Source: an uncultured Mailhella sp. (lineage in GTDB: Bacteria > Desulfobacterota > Desulfovibrionia > Desulfovibrionales > Desulfovibrionaceae). Taken from it: a stretch of DNA of 16,543 bases. Where the stretch lies: contig CAJTMS010000043.1 of assembly GCA_910577155.1 (NCBI GenBank), positions 1 to 16,543 on the forward strand, read 5' to 3'. Shown in pieces: positions 7,390 through 15,025 of the stretch. The translations under genes were made by a program, and so were the position numbers. A model generated the notes under the pieces. It was not told the origin of the DNA. It did no database searches and saw only the letters and a program-made list of their open reading frames with translations. Position 1 is the first letter of the stretch. Each line of letters begins with the position of its first letter.

Positions 7390-8715
7390 TTATATATTAA
7401 TTTTCCGTAAAACAGCAAAATACAAAATATCATGTCCCTTGAGCATAGGATTTAATGCTGACGGAATAATGTATTCTTGGTGCAGACACTCCATGCCGGG
7501 AGCTGATACAAGGAATTTTTTGATTTGTCCTTTGTTTTCGCAGTCAAAAACAGAGCAGGTACAATAAAACAGACAGCCGTTTTCCTGCAAATGCTCATGG
7601 GCAAGAGCGAGGAGTTTTTCCTGTGTATTCAGGATTTCTGAAAGTCTTTCCTCTGTAATGCGGTATTTTACTTCCGGATTGCGGGCAATGGTTCCGGACG
7701 TGGAGCAGGGGCTGTCCAGCAAAATAAATTGAAATTTCCGGATGTTGCTTTTTAAAATGCCTTCTTCAGCAAGTCCTTGAACAGCGGCAGGTTCCGGCAA
7801 GCCCAAGCGGGAACATTCTTTTAAAAATTCTGTCAGCCGTGTTTCATTGGGTTCAGTTACCAAGGCAACATGAATATTTTTTTCCAGCAGAGCAAGGCTT
7901 TTTCCCCCGCGCCCGCAGCACATATCCCAAAGCGGTGCATTACTCGCTGCACTCCTTTTTTCTTGGATAAAATCGGCAATTTTTTCAGCGGCAAGGGCAG
8001 AGGCAACGCCTTGGCGGGAATAAAAATTTTGTGTCTTGTCAAAATTTATTTGAGGATTTTCAATAAAAAAAATACCGGGCGTTAATGGTATGGCATGGAG
8101 GGGAAGTGCCACAGGAGGATTTTGCAGGTTAATCCTAAAACTCGGTACAGGGGCATAAAAACTTTCTTCTGCCAAAAGCTGTGAAAAAGCAGGGTTGAGT
8201 TCTCGAGTAAAAAGCTCCGGCAAATCGGCAAGCAGGTGGAGTTTGCGCCGTTCTTTTTTAGCGGGGATTCGGTTGCTTGCAAATTTTGTTCGAATAAGTT
8301 TTTGCCATTCTTCAAGCTGTGCTTTGATTGTTTCTTTTTGGACCAGAACAGCATGCAATACCGCATTGACGGCATGGGCTTTCTGCTGTCCTGCAAGTTT
8401 TTTGCAAAGCGCTACATATTCATTGACGGCGGCATGTTCTTCTTTCTCAAGAAAAAAAAGCTCATAGAGGGCAAGCAACAGGCAATTCTCCATTTTAGGG
8501 TCGGGCTTTTTTTTGCAAAAAGGCAAAAGTATTTGCTTAAGCAAGCCTCCCTTTCTCAGTACGCCATAGCAAAGAGCCATGAGGAAGGTTTTTTCCTGAC
8601 TAAAATGCGCAGATTGAGGAATTTTGGCATAGGCTTGTTCCAAAAGCACAGGAAAAGGAACAGTACCTGCTTTTTGTAAAAGGCATTGTACTGCAAGTTC
8701 TCGTATTGCTGCCAT
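7390..8715 (-). CDS. rsmB: 16S rRNA m5C967 methyltransferase RsmB
   Basis: RsmB methylates C967 of 16S rRNA using S-adenosylmethionine. From ATG 8715, with AAAGGAA upstream, the protein has 441 residues. A longer reading to 8868 overlaps fmt and is rejected. Residues about 1-135 form the NusB-like RNA-binding domain. The methyltransferase core carries motif I, DMCCGRGGKS (264-273), and motif IV, DSPCS (334-338). Motif VI, YCTCSVF, has the catalytic nucleophile at Cys387 and the release cysteine at Cys337. The C-terminus HDILYFAVLRK fits motif X. Motif I is CCGRGGKS rather than the commoner CAAPGGKT, which is conservative enough to keep function. It is the last gene of the five-gene minus-strand operon, 20 bp after fmt, its usual partner. 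A related RsmF/NSUN-type target cannot be fully excluded, but the NusB domain argues for RsmB. Confidence 0.92.
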   Translation of the reverse strand: MAAIRELAVQCLLQKAGTVPFPVLLEQAYAKIPQSAHFSQEKTFLMALCYGVLRKGGLLKQILLPFCKKKPDPKMENCLLLALYELFFLEKEEHAAVNEYVALCKKLAGQQKAHAVNAVLHAVLVQKETIKAQLEEWQKLIRTKFASNRIPAKKERRKLHLLADLPELFTRELNPAFSQLLAEESFYAPVPSFRINLQNPPVALPLHAIPLTPGIFFIENPQINFDKTQNFYSRQGVASALAAEKIADFIQEKRSAASNAPLWDMCCGRGGKSLALLEKNIHVALVTEPNETRLTEFLKECSRLGLPEPAAVQGLAEEGILKSNIRKFQFILLDSPCSTSGTIARNPEVKYRITEERLSEILNTQEKLLALAHEHLQENGCLFYCTCSVFDCENKGQIKKFLVSAPGMECLHQEYIIPSALNPMLKGHDILYFAVLRKINI

Positions 8716-8735
8716 AAAATTTCCTTTATTACCCG

Positions 8736-9743
8736 TTATTCTGCCTGCAAAAGAGCAAAATGCGCATGGCTGTTTGCACGCAGGTAGCCGTTTTGGAAAG
8801 ATTTTGCGTCCATGCTCGGTTTGCCTGCAAGACGGATTTGCCGTATGCCGTAAAAACCGCTGCCGCATTTGACGGCAATATACTGTTTATAAATGCCGGC
8901 TATTTCGCCGCACGCCGCATTTTTTTGTTCTTCTGTCGGGCAAAAATCCGTGCGTTCCAGAGGAAAACCGGCTTCAATCCGCACGGGAACAGGATCTCTG
9001 CTGTCTACAATCAAACTTGCTGTTGCTCCGGGATTTGGGGAAAATCCGCGGACATGATTATGAATAACAAGGCTGCTTCGGGTAAAATCAATTTGTGCTT
9101 CCTGTTTTGTAAGCTTTGCGGCATGGGTGGCTAAGGCTTCATTTTGTTTAATCAGGGTCACGTCATGATGACGGATGAGTTCGAGAGCTTCCAAAAGCAG
9201 CGTTGCGCCTGAATGAGCAATATCCGCCAGCAGTGTGCCTGCATTGTGGCAGTTTTCTTCTGTATCGTGAATAGAAAGAGCCTGCTGCAAAAGGGTCGGT
9301 CCTGTATCAAGCCCTGCTTCCATACGCATAATAGTGACGCCTGTCAGCGTATCCCCATTGATAAGACAGCGCTGCACAGGGGCGGCGCCGCGGTATTTGG
9401 GAAGCAGCGAGCCGTGCACATTATAGGCTCCATATTTTGGGATATCGAGAACTTCTTGGGGCAGCAGCATGCCATAGGCTGCCACAACAAGAATATCGGG
9501 GGCAAGGGCTTTGAGTTCGGCAACAGCTTCAGGATTATTTTTTAATTTTTCGGGCTGATAAACGGGAATATTCAATTCTTTGGCGAGGATTTTCGTTTCC
9601 GGTTCGACAAGCTTATTTTTTCCTCTTCCGCCCATTCTGTCAGGCTGCGTGTAGACAGCTGCGATTTCTCCGTGCTCGTATCCGTGCAGCCGTTTGAGAA
9701 TTTCAGCCGCAAAAAAAGGTGTGCCCATATAAATAATACGCAT
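8736..9743 (-). CDS. fmt: Methionyl-tRNA formyltransferase
   Basis: Fmt transfers a formyl group from 10-formyltetrahydrofolate to the methionine on initiator tRNA, so that translation can start. The 335-residue protein is slightly longer than the usual 310-320. The N-terminal MRIIYMGTPFFAAEILK begins the formyltransferase fold. The catalytic segment reads YNVHGSLLPKYRGAAPVQ (the Asn-x-His-x-SLLP signature), then GVTIMRMEAGLDTGP with the catalytic Asp. The C-terminal domain starts at about residue 210 and has the typical RGFSPNPGA motif. Start 9743 has AAGGA 7 bases upstream. The neighbour downstream is rsmB, as in many bacteria. The peptide deformylase gene def, often directly upstream, is absent, and a BPL_N protein gene is 9 bp upstream instead. 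Confidence 0.96.
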   Translation of the reverse strand: MRIIYMGTPFFAAEILKRLHGYEHGEIAAVYTQPDRMGGRGKNKLVEPETKILAKELNIPVYQPEKLKNNPEAVAELKALAPDILVVAAYGMLLPQEVLDIPKYGAYNVHGSLLPKYRGAAPVQRCLINGDTLTGVTIMRMEAGLDTGPTLLQQALSIHDTEENCHNAGTLLADIAHSGATLLLEALELIRHHDVTLIKQNEALATHAAKLTKQEAQIDFTRSSLVIHNHVRGFSPNPGATASLIVDSRDPVPVRIEAGFPLERTDFCPTEEQKNAACGEIAGIYKQYIAVKCGSGFYGIRQIRLAGKPSMDAKSFQNGYLRANSHAHFALLQAE

Positions 9744-9752
9744 ATTGTATCC

Positions 9753-11057
9753 TTATTCTTTTCCCAGTAATAAAAACGTATCCAGCCATGCAATGAGTTC
9801 GCCGCAGCGTCCGCCTCCATACATAAGCATGCCAAATAATTCTTGCCGCTGCGATTCCATAATTTCAGGAGAAATACTCTCGTCTTCGGCTAAACTGTCG
9901 CAAAGGCGGCGTGCAAGAATCCAGTTTTCCGTACCATGGATAAAAAGGAGCATATTTTCTGCAAAATGAAGCCCCTGAGATAATAAAAATTCTTCCCGTT
10001 TGTCCGTTCCGGGCAAAACCAAAGAACGGGCAAGGGCAAGGCGCAGAGCATTTAACTGCGAGCCATGAACGCTTGTATTCCAGCCATAAAGCCAGTCTGC
10101 CCGTTTAAAAAGCAAATGCAAATCTTCACCCAACTGAAAAACCTTTTGCAATTGTCCGTGAAGTTCCCGCAAAAGCGGCCATGTGGTTTGAAAATCAGTA
10201 TTAATCCATACAGGAGCAAAGCTTTCCCTATTAAAAATATTTTTGCAAAGCCCTTTTCCTTTGACTTCAAAGGCTGCCGATGTGGCTGTAAGCCGACTTA
10301 TGTCCGCGTCTTTCAATATGGTTTTGAGCATATGGGCAAGAATGGTATTGGCGTCCTTTGAGTCTGCTGTTTCTAAATGGCTATAGCTTAAAATATATTG
10401 CCCTTTGTGATATTCCCCTGCAATAATGGCAGGCTGTCCTTCCAAAAGTTTGGGTTTGAGACGTATACCGTAAAGGTTTTCCCAGTCCTCAAGCGTGTTT
10501 TGGGGTAAGGTGTTAATAGGCAGATCATGGCTGTAAAAATCTTCACCCATTTCTCTGTAACGGGCTAAAATGCGGACGTTTCCTTTTTCAGGGCATGCTT
10601 TTATTTCTTCCGGGCTTGGCTCTTGGAAACGTCCCGGCCACCAGACGGGCAGGCTTGCTTTTGCCATGCCTTGCGGAATAAGCGTATCTTCGTAAATATC
10701 GCAGTAAATATGCCCGGAAATCCTGTGTTCTGTTCTGCCGCTGTAAAAATCGCGTCCCCAAGGACAAAGGGCTAAGCCGTCCTCAAGGGCAAGTCCCGCA
10801 CCTCCGCAAAAACCGAGATAGGCACCGCCTTCTGCCACAAAAACTCGGATAGCGTCTATCCCTTTTGGGGTAAGCCGCTTCGCTTTTTGCCTGCCGGAAC
10901 CGCCGGGAACAATCAGAATTTTAAAATCTTTTTTGCGTAAGATATCTTCCTGACACTCTTGAGCGGTAATGACTTCATAGGGAAGACCCGTTTGAATAAC
11001 GGTATTCAACACCAAATGCCCCCAAAGCGGCGAAGCGTCCCATAAAACAGCAATCAT
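9753..11057 (-). CDS. BPL_N / class I glutamine-amidotransferase-like protein of unknown function
   Basis: This 434-residue protein has two parts. Residues about 1-245 look like the BPL_N domain, the amidotransferase-like fold first named at the N-terminus of yeast biotin-protein ligase. It shows ILIVPGGSGRQ (48-57), then YLGFCGGAGLALEDG (80-94), with Cys84 at the nucleophile-elbow position, and a late HLETADSKDAN segment. No biotin-ligase catalytic domain follows. Residues about 260-434 are predicted mostly helical, contain several Trp and Cys, and match nothing I recognise. No signal peptide or membrane segment is seen. It sits between the C_GCAxxG_C_C gene (12 bp) and fmt (9 bp), so co-transcription is near certain. 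A role linked to translation or RNA modification is only suggested by context. Enzymatic activity is unproven. Confidence 0.75.
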   Translation of the reverse strand: MIAVLWDASPLWGHLVLNTVIQTGLPYEVITAQECQEDILRKKDFKILIVPGGSGRQKAKRLTPKGIDAIRVFVAEGGAYLGFCGGAGLALEDGLALCPWGRDFYSGRTEHRISGHIYCDIYEDTLIPQGMAKASLPVWWPGRFQEPSPEEIKACPEKGNVRILARYREMGEDFYSHDLPINTLPQNTLEDWENLYGIRLKPKLLEGQPAIIAGEYHKGQYILSYSHLETADSKDANTILAHMLKTILKDADISRLTATSAAFEVKGKGLCKNIFNRESFAPVWINTDFQTTWPLLRELHGQLQKVFQLGEDLHLLFKRADWLYGWNTSVHGSQLNALRLALARSLVLPGTDKREEFLLSQGLHFAENMLLFIHGTENWILARRLCDSLAEDESISPEIMESQRQELFGMLMYGGGRCGELIAWLDTFLLLGKE

Positions 11058-11069
11058 AGCATTTTTCCG

Positions 11070-11516
11070 TTAATTGTTGAGAAAATCTGGATCTTGTGCA
11101 GCCGTAATCCCGTATCGGGCAAGGACTTCCTCAAAAACTTTACATGCTTTTGCGTGTTTGTCTTTACATTTGATAAAATTGGGTTTTTCACCGTTTAAAA
11201 GTTCAAGGCAATTCACTGCCCCAAATTCTTGTTTAAACGCAGCATGCAATGCACGGATTTTTTCATAAGTTTGCAATTTGCTTTGTCCTTTTTCAAGGTT
11301 GCCGTCACTGAATAAAAAACCCATCACTATATACAAGCCCGTCAAAAGCCCGCATGTTTCCTGCAGCTGCCCCATGCCGCCGCCAAAACCTTCGGCTGCC
11401 CGATAAAGGTGTTGAGGTTCAATGGGAACAAGATCCTGATAGGCAAGAGCTATAGCCTGCGCACAGTTTGCCCCTTTGGAATGTTGTTGTTCTGCAAATT
11501 CAGCTCGAGTTTTCAT
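11070..11516 (-). CDS. C_GCAxxG_C_C family putative redox-active protein
   Basis: This 148-residue protein belongs to the C_GCAxxG_C_C family, named for its conserved cysteine spacing. Cys18 lies in GANCAQAIALAY, Cys55 in ETCGLLTG, Cys103 in VNCLELL, and Cys117 and Cys125 near the C-terminus. A Gly-rich stretch GFGGGMGQ (43-50) precedes Cys55, as in the family. The set of five cysteines suggests a redox or metal-binding role, but the biochemical function of the family is not established. No export signal is seen, so it is probably cytoplasmic. Start 11516 has GAAGGA about 8 bases upstream. The gene is 15 bp downstream of rlmN, which is itself an iron-sulfur enzyme. A shared redox theme is a guess from context. 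Confidence 0.85.
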   Translation of the reverse strand: MKTRAEFAEQQHSKGANCAQAIALAYQDLVPIEPQHLYRAAEGFGGGMGQLQETCGLLTGLYIVMGFLFSDGNLEKGQSKLQTYEKIRALHAAFKQEFGAVNCLELLNGEKPNFIKCKDKHAKACKVFEEVLARYGITAAQDPDFLNN

Positions 11517-11531
11517 AGTGTATCCTTCTCG

Positions 11532-12611
11532 TTATAATGTTTGTTTGGAAAGTTCGTATTCAGCCCGCAGCTGCCCGCAGGCAGCTTCAATATCCTGTCC
11601 TTTGCTTTTGCGGATAATTGCTGTCACATTTTTTGCCCATAACGCTTTTTCAAAACGTAAAAGATTTTCAAAGCTTGGTGCTTTATAGGGGGATCCGGGT
11701 GTATCGTTATAGGGAATAAGATTGAGTTTTGCTTTGAGCCGTGAGCATATTTTTATCAGTTCTTTCGCATCCTGCGGCGTGTCGTTCACTCCGCCCAGCA
11801 CAAGATATTCCAATGTCATGCGTTCCCGTGTATGCAGCGTATAGCTTTCCAGTGCAGAAAGCAAATCTTCCAAATGCCACGCTGCAGCCTTTGGCATGAG
11901 CATGGCGCGCTTTTCCTGCGTGGGGGCATGGAGGGAAACCGCCAAATAGGCAAGGTTGCTTTCACCCAATTCTTTTAACCCCTTTTGGATACCGCACGTG
12001 GAAACGGTAATGCGTCTGGTGGAAAACGCCAGCCCTTTTTTATGGTGCAGGGTTTCCAGACTTTTCATCAAATTTTCAAAATTCAGCAAAGGTTCGCCCA
12101 TTCCCATAAAAACAAGGTTGCGGATAATGGGGTGCTCGGGATGGTAGTCTTCCAAAAATGCACGGGCTGCCTGCACTTGCCCCAAAATTTCTCCCATGCT
12201 CATATTGCGCTTGAAGCCAAGTTTGCCTGTACTGCAAAAGCTGCATGCCATGGCACAGCCTACCTGCGTGGAAAGGCATTGGGTTATCCGTACTTTGCCG
12301 TCTTTGGAAATACTGGGGATAAGTACGGTTTCTATGAGTTCTCCGTCTTCAAGTTTGAGCAGAAACTTTGTTGTGCCGTCCTTGCTTTTGCTGACTTTTT
12401 CAATGGTTGGACGGAATAAATAGGCTTTTTCCCGTAACAGCCGATGTGTTTCTTTGGAAACATCACTCATTTCTTCAAAATCAAGACAGTTTTTAGCCCA
12501 AATCCAGTTCCAGAGTTGACCTGCCCGATATTTAGATAATTGTAATTCATTTGTTACAAAATTCTCAAGTTCGTGATAGCTCAGAGAATTGAGCTGGAGT
12601 TTCGTATCCAT
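11532..12611 (-). CDS. rlmN: 23S rRNA A2503 / tRNA A37 C2-methyltransferase RlmN (radical SAM)
   Basis: RlmN is a radical-SAM enzyme that methylates C2 of A2503 in 23S rRNA and of A37 in some tRNAs, supporting accurate translation. The protein has 359 residues. The cluster-binding motif CxxxCxxC is Cys119, Cys123 and Cys126 (GCAMACSFC). Two further catalytic cysteines of the ping-pong mechanism are visible: Cys112 (RITQCLSTQ) and Cys345 (AACGQLR), corresponding to E. coli Cys118 and Cys355. FMGMGEPLLNF (168-178) is the SAM-binding GEP region. The cysteine pair and the Cys345 motif identify RlmN; Cfr, which methylates C8 of the same adenosine, shares these cysteines but gives a different overall signature. 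It is the first gene of the minus-strand operon. AAAGGG lies about 10 bases upstream of its start. Confidence 0.95.
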   Translation of the reverse strand: MDTKLQLNSLSYHELENFVTNELQLSKYRAGQLWNWIWAKNCLDFEEMSDVSKETHRLLREKAYLFRPTIEKVSKSKDGTTKFLLKLEDGELIETVLIPSISKDGKVRITQCLSTQVGCAMACSFCSTGKLGFKRNMSMGEILGQVQAARAFLEDYHPEHPIIRNLVFMGMGEPLLNFENLMKSLETLHHKKGLAFSTRRITVSTCGIQKGLKELGESNLAYLAVSLHAPTQEKRAMLMPKAAAWHLEDLLSALESYTLHTRERMTLEYLVLGGVNDTPQDAKELIKICSRLKAKLNLIPYNDTPGSPYKAPSFENLLRFEKALWAKNVTAIIRKSKGQDIEAACGQLRAEYELSKQTL

Positions 12612-12672
12612 ATCAGCCCTTTGCGGAAAATGTCTTTAGGAGATAAATTGCAGTAACATATTACAGTATTTC

Positions 12673-12851
12673 ATGAAAAAAATAAAGTTAAACTTTTAGC
12701 GTCTCTATTTGCGCTTCTTTTATCCTTAAATGAGTATCAGGCAGTGTTAGATACACAAAAAAGCGCATTGCAGAGAAGAAAAGATCATGGAAGAAATTGA
12801 TTGACACAAAAAGAACAATTAGCTAAATTTAACGACGAAAAAAAAGAATAA
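12673..12851 (+). pseudogene. Possible decayed small secreted-protein gene
   Basis: From ATG 12673 the direct reading stops after eight codons. Adding one base to the A-run at 12676-12682 would join the ATG to a frame reading KVKLLASLFALLLSLNEY, which looks like a signal peptide, then a Gln/Lys-rich segment. A TGA interrupts that frame at 12798-12800, followed by LTQKEQLAKFNDEKKE and a TAA at 12849-12851. The pattern suggests a short exported helical protein gene broken by one indel and one stop. It is too short for certainty and could be chance reading of AT-rich DNA. I recognise no family. Confidence 0.22.
12801..12829 (+). promoter_or_regulatory. Candidate sigma-70 promoter of dctQM
   Basis: A perfect TTGACA (12801-12806) is followed after 17 bp by TAAATT (12824-12829, four of six). 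It would give a leader of about 150 bases before dctQ. No other convincing promoter is visible in the 375-bp gap between the divergent rlmN and dctQ genes. Confidence 0.45.
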
Positions 12852-12940
12852 TATGCTTTGTTGTTTTTCTGCAAGAGGAAAAGGAACACATAGTATTCTG
12901 AAAATTGTTTTTTGATGAGAAACAGATACAACACATCTCA

Positions 12941-12961
12941 AAAATTTCATTCGGAAATTTT
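12941..12961 (+). promoter_or_regulatory. Perfect palindrome/hairpin upstream of dctQ
   Basis: AAAATTTC (12941-12948) and GAAATTTT (12954-12961) are perfect 8-bp inverted arms with a 5-base spacer ATTCG. The element ends 25 bp before the dctQ start and lies inside its predicted leader. It may be an operator or an mRNA hairpin. It lacks a T-run and is not a terminator. Confidence 0.4.
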
Positions 12962-12975
12962 GGGAGTGTAATGAA

Positions 12976-13031
12976 GAGGAGGTTTCATGCTGAAAAACGC
13001 AATAAAAGCATTTTTTGACCATTTTGAAAGC
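12976..13031 (+). repeat. 56-bp direct repeat, left copy
   Basis: This stretch is identical at every base to 16488-16543. It starts at the GAGGAGG ribosome-binding site of dctQ and covers its first 15 codons. Sequence immediately to the left differs between the copies. The right copy is cut by the window end, so the true repeat may be longer. Confidence 0.97.
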
Positions 13032-13538
13032 TACTTATGTCAAATTTTGCTTGTTTTCTTTGTTTGCGTCATATTTTTGCAAATTGTTCTCAGACAAATC
13101 AATATGTCTTTGAGCTGGACAGAGGAAATAGCCCGTTTTGCCTTTATTTGGTTTATTTTGTTCGGTGCCTGCTATGCAACCCGTCTTTGTGCGCTGAACC
13201 GTGTAACGGTACAATTTATGAAAGCCCCTCAATGGGTGACGAATTTGTTTCTGTTTGTCGGCGACATTATTTGGATCGGGTTTTCATTGGTCATGGCATA
13301 TTATGGTTACCTTGCCGTTTTGGATTTGCGGGAATTTCCGTATTATACGCCTGCGCTGGACTGGGATTTAGGCTATGTGTATCTGGTCTTCCCCCTGAGC
13401 TTTACGCTTATGGCAATCCGCATTATCCAAGTCAATGTCATGAAATACATTTTACATATCGATATTGCCGACCCTGACCAAGAAGCAATGGAAGAAAGTA
13501 AAAAAGCGCTTGCACAAGAGGTAGAAGAAGAATGCTAG
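12987..13538 (+). CDS. dctQ: TRAP transporter small permease subunit (DctQ family)
   Basis: This is the small membrane subunit of a tripartite ATP-independent periplasmic transporter, a Na+- or H+-driven importer of organic acids. The 183-residue protein has four predicted membrane segments at about 16-36, 49-69, 90-110 and 128-150. The second begins in the conserved DctQ stretch SLSWTEEIARFAFIWFILFG. The C-terminal tail is cytoplasmic and acidic. Start 12987 has an excellent GAGGAGG ribosome-binding site at 12976-12982. The gene overlaps dctM by 7 bp (ATGCTAG), showing translational coupling and joint assembly with DctM. The first 15 codons recur exactly at the right edge of the window. The imported substrate cannot be read from this subunit. 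Confidence 0.95.
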   Translation: MLKNAIKAFFDHFESYLCQILLVFFVCVIFLQIVLRQINMSLSWTEEIARFAFIWFILFGACYATRLCALNRVTVQFMKAPQWVTNLFLFVGDIIWIGFSLVMAYYGYLAVLDLREFPYYTPALDWDLGYVYLVFPLSFTLMAIRIIQVNVMKYILHIDIADPDQEAMEESKKALAQEVEEEC

Positions 13539-14824
13539 AAATGACCCCAGGAATGATTGGAGCAGTACTCTTTTGTGTGTTCTTTGCTCTTTTACTTATC
13601 GGCAGCCCCATCATGGTGGCGCTTGGTATCGCAACAATGTCATGCTTCTTTATGCTTGGCATCGATATCAGTATTATGATTGAAAAAGCTTTTGCAAACC
13701 TGACGGCATTCCCGCTCATGGCACTGCCCTGCTTTGTTCTTGCCGGGGCGCTTATGGAAGCGGCGGGAATCTCGAAACGGCTCGTGCATATAGCAGAAAA
13801 TATTGTAGGGCCTATTCCCGGCGGTCTTGCTATTTCAACGGCGCTCGCCTGCGTATTCTTCGGGGCGATTTCCGGCTCAGGTCCTGCTACCACAGCCGCT
13901 GTCGGTATGCTCATGATCCCCGCCATGGCATGCCGCGGTTATAATAAAGCCTATGCAGCCGCAACAACGGCTACAGCCGGCGGTATCGGCATTATTATTC
14001 CTCCCAGTATCCCGATGGTTATTTACGGCGTAACAGGTCAGCAAAGTATTGCAAAAATGTTTATGGCAGGTATTATCCCCGGTTTTTGCATTGCTCTTTC
14101 TTTGAGTATTGCACACTATTTCCTCTGCCGTAACCTGAAAACCGAAGGTCTTGCTTGGTCTCGGGCAGCGTTAAGACAGGCGACCAGAGAAGGTATCTGG
14201 TCAATTATGGCTCCTGTTATCATCTTGGGCGGTATTTACGCCGGCGTCTTTACACCGACGGAAGCAGCCGTTGTTGCTATCGTGTATACTGTTATTGTCG
14301 GCGTCTTTATCCATAAGGAACTGACTTTCAGAGCTTTTATGAACTCTTTGAAAACCACCTCATGGCTGACCGGTCGTGTTCTTGTTCTTGTTTTCACGGC
14401 AACGGCGTTCGGGTATCTTTTGACCTCCTACCGTCTGCCTATTTACATTGCGGAATGGATGCTCAACTTTACGGATAACGTTTACCTTGTTTGGTTAATG
14501 GTAGCAGTCTTCCTGTTATTCCTCGGCATGTTCATGGAAACCCTTGCAATTATCATGCTGGTAACCCCTGTTCTTCTGCCGCTGATGACAGCCTTTGGGG
14601 TTGACCCCATTCACTTTGGTATCGTGCTGATTTGCTGCTGTGCAGTAGGCTTTGCAACACCGCCTCTGGGTGAAAATATGTTCGTAGCCTCCGGTATTTC
14701 CAACGAAAGTTTGGAAGCCATTTCTATCAAGGCATTGCCGCTGGTAGCAATTAACCTTATTGCCATCGCAGTGATTATTCTCTTCCCGCAGCTTTCTCTG
14801 TTCATCCCGAGCTTGGTAGAATAA
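13532..14824 (+). CDS. dctM: TRAP transporter large permease subunit (DctM family)
   Basis: DctM is the large, transport-competent subunit of the TRAP system. It has 430 residues and is hydrophobic throughout, with about 11-12 membrane segments. Family-typical stretches are FFALLLIGSPIMVALGIA near the N-terminus, FGAISGSGPATTAAVGML (about residue 110), GGIGIIIPPSIPMVIYGV (about residue 150) and VGFATPPLGENMFVASG near the C-terminus. The ISGSGPAT and PPSIPM segments belong to the two elevator-type repeats that line the transport path. The start codon lies inside the end of dctQ, so both are made together. A strong terminator follows 26 bp after the stop, which separates this pair from dctP in transcription. 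Together with DctQ and the periplasmic DctP it should form one importer. Confidence 0.96.
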   Translation: MLEMTPGMIGAVLFCVFFALLLIGSPIMVALGIATMSCFFMLGIDISIMIEKAFANLTAFPLMALPCFVLAGALMEAAGISKRLVHIAENIVGPIPGGLAISTALACVFFGAISGSGPATTAAVGMLMIPAMACRGYNKAYAAATTATAGGIGIIIPPSIPMVIYGVTGQQSIAKMFMAGIIPGFCIALSLSIAHYFLCRNLKTEGLAWSRAALRQATREGIWSIMAPVIILGGIYAGVFTPTEAAVVAIVYTVIVGVFIHKELTFRAFMNSLKTTSWLTGRVLVLVFTATAFGYLLTSYRLPIYIAEWMLNFTDNVYLVWLMVAVFLLFLGMFMETLAIIMLVTPVLLPLMTAFGVDPIHFGIVLICCCAVGFATPPLGENMFVASGISNESLEAISIKALPLVAINLIAIAVIILFPQLSLFIPSLVE

Positions 14825-14850
14825 TGAAAACATTATCGGATTAACAATGC

Positions 14851-14882
14851 AAAAAGCACCTGTTTGCACAGGTGCTTTTTTT
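14851..14882 (+). terminator. Strong Rho-independent terminator after dctM
   Basis: AAAAAGCACCTGT (14851-14863) pairs perfectly with ACAGGTGCTTTTT (14868-14880) around a TTGC loop, followed by further T residues. The A/T-flanked symmetry means it could also stop transcription from the other strand. Confidence 0.94.
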
Positions 14883-14925
14883 GTATTTTTCATTTATGCA
14901 AAAATTCACAAAATATTTTTTAATT

Positions 14926-14992
14926 AACTGTTATTTCAATAAGAAAACACGGACTGTGTGAAAAAAAATACTTGTTTTATGAGTTAACAGTT
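14926..14992. promoter_or_regulatory. Inverted repeat (putative operator) upstream of dctP
   Basis: AACTGTTA at 14926-14933 recurs inverted as TAACAGTT at 14985-14992, with centres 59 bp apart. The right arm overlaps the start of the predicted -35 box TTGCCA. Two such half-sites could bind a regulator that loops or blocks the promoter. The arms are seen directly; the regulatory role is inference. Confidence 0.4.
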
Positions 14993-15019
14993 GCCAAATG
15001 CATTTGAATGGTGTATGTA
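14991..15019 (+). promoter_or_regulatory. Candidate sigma-70 promoter of dctP
   Basis: TTGCCA (14991-14996) and TATGTA (15014-15019) are separated by exactly 17 bp. The -10 hexamer and spacing are the same as before rpmH. It lies downstream of the dctM terminator and about 95 bp before the dctP start, so dctP probably has its own transcript. Confidence 0.55.
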
Positions 15020-15025
15020 TAAGTT

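Noticed and set aside
8716..8868. N-terminal extension of RsmB by 51 residues
   Set aside because: It overlaps the end of fmt in another frame, is Cys/Arg-rich and unlike RsmB; ATG 8715 has AAAGGA upstream and starts the NusB-like domain.
13438..13926. 162-codon minus-strand open frame across the dctQ/dctM junction
   Set aside because: It is a shadow of the TRAP permease genes; its Ala/Pro/Ser-rich composition is the complement of hydrophobic codons.
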